Positions 62,976-64,000 of a stretch of DNA of 64,000 bases are shown here, piece by piece (the first letter of the stretch is position 1; every line of letters starts with the position of its first letter). The notes below the pieces were generated by a model. That model was not told the origin of the DNA, ran no database searches, and saw only the letters and a program-made list of their open reading frames with translations. The stretch is from Actinomycetota bacterium (GTDB taxonomy: Bacteria > Actinomycetota > Acidimicrobiia > Acidimicrobiales > RAAP-2), in NCBI GenBank assembly GCA_021324045.1, contig JAJPJV010000023.1, positions 16,687 to 80,686 of the forward strand, read 5' to 3'. Made by a program: the position numbers and the translations under genes.

Positions 62976-63981
62976 CGCGTCCTGCTCGGAGACGTGGTCA
63001 GCCGCTCCCTTTCGGTCAGGTTTCCACCGCGTTGTCCTTGCCGAGCGGGGTGCCAATTCGTTGCAGGCGGGCGAATGCTGACCCGAGCGACCACTTGCCG
63101 TCGGATCGATCCCTCTCGGGTCTGTGCCACGGCTGCCCCTCCCGTGCCATGTGCAGTCGCTCTCCACGCCACTTTAACGAGCAGTGTCGGTGCGGTGCCC
63201 AGGGGATTCCCCAGCCGGGCCTGCAGGGCGCACGGTGTCGCGGTCGGTGCTCCGTCACGGCGAGCCGTCCACCGCCTGTAGCAACTCGTTGGTGATCGAA
63301 GAGCGCCACGTGCTCATCGGAGCGCGGGCCGACTTCGAGGACGCCGATCGAGAGGGCCGGATGCGACACGGTCTCGCCCCGATCCTCCCAAAGGTCGCCT
63401 CCATGGCCCATCTCAGTGGCGCAACTGGCCGGCCCTCTCGGCCTTGTGGTCGCCCGACGATGACTGCGCCAACGGTGGAGGTCGGAGGGCTCATCGCGAT
63501 CGGGTGTTGTCCCAGACACCTCTGCGGGGGGCTGGTCATCGGCGAGCAGTCGACCAGCCACGCGGTCCTCGATCACTGAGCACGCTCCATCCTCGCGCTC
63601 GACCGCAGGCGTCGCCGTGAGTGATCGGGTGTTCCTCGTCCGGTGACGGAAGCCTGGCTCGAGGGGCCAATGGGATCCGCTGGAGTGGCACCTGATTCGC
63701 TGGTCGAGAGCACCCTGGTTCCCGCTCTTTGGGCGCGTGTCGTCGCAGGGTGCCAAAGGCGGCGCGGAGGGCCTGCCCCGAAGGCGCTCGCGATGGTGAA
63801 TTCCCAGCTCCCGGATCGCTCCGGTACACCTCAGACGGTCGCTGCACGGGGGCTTCTTCGAACGCGTTCGTGACTTCCGGCCATCGCGGAGTGTGACCTT
63901 GGCCCCTACCGGAGCGAGGGCAGGTCGAAGAGGATCGAAGCGCTGCAACGCGAACGAAACCCAAGGGGAAGGAGGTGCGAC
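62976..63981. other. 1-kb region without a recognisable gene
   Basis: Open frames exist in both directions but give motif-poor, arginine-rich translations. A minus-strand area around 63250-63600 has protein-like stretches in different frames (CSVIEDRVAGRLLADDQPP, VGAVIVGRPQGREGRPVAPL), which could be a frameshifted, decayed gene. I cannot name it. Confidence 0.4.
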
Positions 63982-64000
63982 ATGCGACGTCGGGTCTTCG
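63982..64000 (+). CDS. start of a gene that continues beyond the window
   Basis: An ATG at 63982 preceded six bases earlier by AAGGAGG begins M-R-R-R-V-F and runs off the end of the window. The ribosome site is excellent, so a gene is likely, but the product cannot be identified. Confidence 0.6.

Noticed and set aside
1..64000. CRISPR arrays, rRNA genes, riboswitches and complete insertion sequences
   Set aside because: No regularly spaced repeats, rRNA core sequences, known riboswitch cores or transposase genes were seen on either strand.

Overview
The window is high-GC DNA with many GTG starts, overlapping start/stop junctions and gene families typical of Actinobacteria. The murT-gatD pair, several fused or paired acyl-CoA enzymes, CaiB/BaiF CoA-transferases, thiolase plus DUF35 pairs, zinc alcohol dehydrogenases, a P450, amidohydrolases and a GMC oxidoreductase fit a free-living, lipid- or xenobiotic-degrading actinobacterium, perhaps class Acidimicrobiia. 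That placement is inference from gene content only. No rRNA, CRISPR array or intact transposon was seen.

Layout. 1-7277: the end of a RamB/ScfR-like regulator, an acyl-CoA dehydrogenase, an enoyl-CoA hydratase, a fused double CaiB/BaiF CoA-transferase, a thiolase-like protein and its DUF35 partner. 7253-13312 (minus): a tightly coupled five-gene operon (double-hotdog dehydratase, AMP-forming acyl-CoA ligase, MaoC hydratase, CitE-like lyase, acetoacetyl-CoA synthetase) preceded by a six-codon leader ORF. Together these could take a branched acid through a 3-hydroxy-3-methylglutaryl-type thioester to acetoacetyl-CoA. 13733-16467: a small unknown protein, an AdhA-type dehydrogenase and another CoA-transferase. 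16560-18809: tRNA-Val(GAC), wreckage of a duplicated cassette, a broken VapBC-type toxin-antitoxin pair and an orphan DNA methyltransferase.

19578-32322: mixed housekeeping and regulation. This part holds an ABC-2 exporter, two dienelactone hydrolases, a DUF4214-methyltransferase joined to an archease, HAD, Rrf2 and XRE/PPOX proteins, a DUF6186-like membrane pair, the TldD/PmbA metalloprotease pair and a LysR regulator. 32652-34767: murT-gatD (lipid II amidation), behind a dyad and a strong hairpin. 34853-41837: a TetR-controlled operon on the minus strand encoding a fatty-acyl reductase/HAD fusion, a zinc dehydrogenase, a divergent LarA-like protein and a PlsC-like acyltransferase. This is the best candidate here for an undescribed lipid pathway.

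42655-46750: tRNA-Val(CAC) followed by an intact cassette (three-TM membrane protein, overlapping small proline-rich protein, opposed HTH protein). The decayed copy of this cassette lies behind the other valine tRNA. Next come a PiT-associated DUF47 protein, a PiT transporter pseudogene and a phosphoketolase pseudogene. 47235-62975: acetyl-CoA synthetase, VOC proteins, two zinc dehydrogenases, a GMC dehydrogenase with its small subunit, a 2-hydroxyacid dehydrogenase, a P450 behind an inverted-repeat operator, two amidohydrolases and an acyl-CoA ligase. The last kilobase holds no recognisable gene apart from a start codon running off the end.
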